DNA of 64,000 bases. Source: Plectrocnemia conspersa (Eukaryota; Arthropoda; Insecta; Trichoptera; Polycentropodidae). The DNA is taken from contig VTFK01000249.1 of NCBI GenBank assembly GCA_009617715.1, positions 248,001-312,000 of the forward strand, read 5' to 3'. Within the stretch, counting starts at the first letter, position 1. Each line of letters opens with the position of its first letter. The notes under the pieces were generated by a model. The model did not search any database. It had not been told where the DNA came from and saw nothing but the letters and a program-made list of their open reading frames with translations. A program made the translations under genes and the position numbers. This document shows positions 61,081 to 64,000 of the stretch, piece after piece.

Positions 61081-62000
61081 ACATCATTAAAATTCATTGA
61101 AAAAACTAATGCAATATCACAAATCTTATATATTTTTTTATGTGACAGGTTGAAAAATATTTAAAATTTTTACTAATAGTTTTAGATAAAAACATCCTAA
61201 CAGCATTTTTTTTTAAACTTAGATTAGTAAATAAAAATCTTTGTATGATATATTTAAAAGCTGTCCCCTTTAATTTATAAATATTTCAAAATTGGTAATT
61301 GAATATACATATGTAAGTTTTTTAAGCTTTTAATTGCTTATTTTGAGTTAGATTGAAAAAGGATTAAATTGTTTCCAATTTTAAAATTAAAAATCTTTAC
61401 GTGCTATTTTTCTTAAGCATTATGATACAATTCGTAATCAGTACAATAAAGTTAATTTATTTATAGTTAGCAATGACAACATTAAACATTAGGTTGGGTT
61501 AGATTAAAAAAGGATTATAATTAAGTATTTGTACATAACAAAAATTTTGTTACTTTTTATAGCTCTTATTTGTGATTCGTAGCTAATGCAAAAAAGTGAA
61601 TTATAAATCATTTTTTATGACTTCTTCATATGACGGGTTGAAAAAGGATTTCTAAATTTAAAATATTTACATGACTTTTTCTGAAGCTTTGTCATACAAT
61701 CAATAGTCAAAACAGTAAAGACGATTTAATTGAACATTAGATTATTTAAAAAAAAAATAGAATTATACATCTGTAAATAAAAAATATTTGTATAACCTTT
61801 TTCGTAGCTAATGCAATATAATAATCGAATATTATTTGTGTATTATTATATGTTTACATAAGATTAAATTAAATTAAGAAGGGTTATAAAATGATTATAA
61901 TTTAATCTATCATTTTAAAATAATATCTTTATATAACCTATTTAAGGAGCTTGTCTACGATTCGTAGCTAATACAATACAGTTTATTGATTATGAGATTG
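61081..62000 (+). repeat. Degenerate tandem array, irregular units of 130-245 bp
   Basis: GGTTGAAAAA/GATTGAAAAAGGATT/GATTAAAAAAGGATT/GGTTGAAAAAGGATT recur at about 61147, 61352, 61503 and 61636, and TTCGTAGCTAATGCAA/TTCGTAGCTAATACAA at 61580, 61803 and 61955, with AAAATATTTACATGAC-like words between them. Units are much diverged and of uneven length. Confidence 0.5.
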
Positions 62001-62116
62001 CCATCAATACTAAGAGGATCAGAATTATTTAGTCTCTACAGCAGGTACATCAAATGCGCTGTCTATAAGCCGCATTATGTTTGTCAATTGTAGGGTTGTG
62101 GCTAGTTTTTAGATTT

Positions 62117-62635
<519 letters not shown>

Positions 62636-63065
62636 ATATGTACATTCTCTCGCACAAAAGCTAATATCGCAATCGTTCCTTTGGTCCGGTAATTTGGACA
62701 TATAGTAACACACAACTTTCACATTGTTACGTACAATCTTGAAGCTGATATTACCGGCTATAGATGTTTACGTATCCGGCCAAATATTGATACAGAATAA
62801 AATACTAAAGAAAAACCATCCTCCAAACAAACCTCTAAGACAGCTTCCGATGTGGGCGTACCCTTTAAGAAGCATAGCTCCGCCCTCAGATCCGAAAGCT
62901 TCGTCGATAAACCTCGGGAAAACTCGGGTGGCCGCTCGGCGTGGAAAACTCTCGGAAAATTCTGTCAGTTGCATTCGGGCGCATGCCGAGCGAGGCGCTC
63001 TCTATGCGTTTGTCCGCTGTTTTCCGATGAAAAACGACGCGAAACTAACCAAAATTTAATAACTT
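62636..63065. promoter_or_regulatory. GC-rich island
   Basis: It contains CTCCGCCCTCAGATCCGAAA, CGGGTGGCCGCTCGGCGTGG and CATGCCGAGCGAGGCGCTC. Three overlapping frames on both strands are open only for lack of stops. Candidate regulatory DNA or leader exon. Confidence 0.3.
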
Positions 63066-64000
63066 CTTAATTTTGCAAACTTTCAGTTCAAATACGTTTG
63101 TGAATAAATAATAAAATACATAAGGAATTCAACAATACCGCGTTGAAAAAGTTTTGAAAAGTTTAATGTCGAGTCGACGTTCGGCTCTTTGAAAGAGTTG
63201 TAAACTTTAAAGTACTCTTAGATTGACTAGAATATTTGTTTATTTGGTGTTATTTGAGTTTATGATGTGTTGACTGTTGATGGAGTTAAATGAAAGACTC
63301 AAATGATGCGAGATTCGATTAAAAGAGGTTAGTCAAAAAAGTTTTTTATTGGTATTTAGCCATGTATAATAAATATTTAAAAGTAAGGGTTAAATTCAAT
63401 TTAAGGTATGTTGTATTCAGTTTTTTTTTAATTAATATTAGAATTTAATCAAATTTATAATGATTTTAAGTCGAATTTATTGATTAAATCATAAAAATAA
63501 AATTATTTAGTTAAAATAATATGCAATTATAACACACGTCATAGATGTGAGTAATATTTCGATATAAATTCAGAACTGTGTGAAATAAATAAAGTTGACG
63601 TCGCAAAAGTTGTTCAATTAAAATATTATTAAACTGTGCTATAAAATAAAATTGCTTTTAAACAAATGTTTGAATGAGTTAAATTATTTTATATTATTTA
63701 AAGAATGTTATATGCTTTATCTAAAATATTTAAAATATCAACTTAACAATCAATCGTTTACTGTATTAGGTAATTAAACTAATATGTTTTTTAACGAGTA
63801 TTTAAATTACACATAGTTATCCCAAGTAAATAATATTAATTAATAACTGGTCTTAATGTTATCAATTTTTTATTTATTAACTTAACTGTAGCATGTAAAA
63901 TTGGAAAAAAGTCATTGTATTTAACTTGATTTTTTTTAAATATAATATATTTTAGTTTATTATTAACTATTTATTCCGACGGATTTTATATAAAAAAAAT
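63066..64000. other. AT-rich non-coding stretch
   Basis: No gene or element ends seen to the edge of the window. Confidence 0.4.

Overview
This window looks like insect (at least arthropod) nuclear DNA. It is strongly AT-rich and gene-poor, and it has eukaryotic gene signals: TATA boxes, GT-AG introns and AATAAA poly(A) signals. It also carries a transposon population typical of insects: ZBED-type and GTF2IRD2-type hAT, mariner, Tigger/pogo, Jockey-type and other LINE fragments, MITEs and SINE-like pieces. I cannot fix the order or species from the sequence. All work was by eye, and no database search was run.

Only one convincing host gene is present: a two-exon gene at 38084-39488 (+). It has a TATA box about 30 bp ahead of its likely start site, a signal-peptide exon ending in a clean GTAAGT donor, and a long second exon. 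The product is an acidic, repetitive, secreted protein of unknown family. Its reading frame appears to shift near 39287-39300, just before a His/Gln-rich tail encoded in another frame. Two weaker gene signals are a promoter/first-exon-like segment at 5509-5661 and a candidate internal exon at 24751-24949.

Mobile elements, left to right: an 868-bp TIR element at 644-1511, with an inverted sister copy at 44260-45126; a LINE reverse-transcriptase tail at 8856-9016 (-); a mariner at 9406-12494 split by a nearly intact ZBED-type hAT at 9756-12325 with a perfect 8-bp target duplication; SINE-like pieces near 15.9-16.2 kb and 25.5 kb; a rotten GTF2IRD2-like hAT at 22.9-24.1 kb; two related blocks with Jockey-type fragments at 35.0-37.3 and 42.7-44.1 kb, on either side of the secreted-protein gene; a MITE at 39558-39854 in that gene's 3' region; an internally deleted Tigger at 41467-42483; a ZMYM1-like hAT relic at 47.8-48.1 kb; and hAT-like ends near 47.1 and 50.6 kb.

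Other repeats: a direct tandem duplication of 738 bp (30290-31764), a 243-bp tandem pair (59835-60300), a multi-copy family (21.0, 34.2, 48.5, 60.3 kb), an inverted pair (53.5/58.4 kb), a degenerate tandem array (61.1-62.0 kb) and a TA microsatellite of about 109 units (62120-62338).

The rest is AT-rich DNA broken every few kb by islands of 150-800 bp with clearly higher GC, no coding sense and many homeodomain-, GATA- or Sox-like words. That layout fits the introns or flanks of a developmental regulator with many enhancers, but this is inference and needs cross-species alignment.
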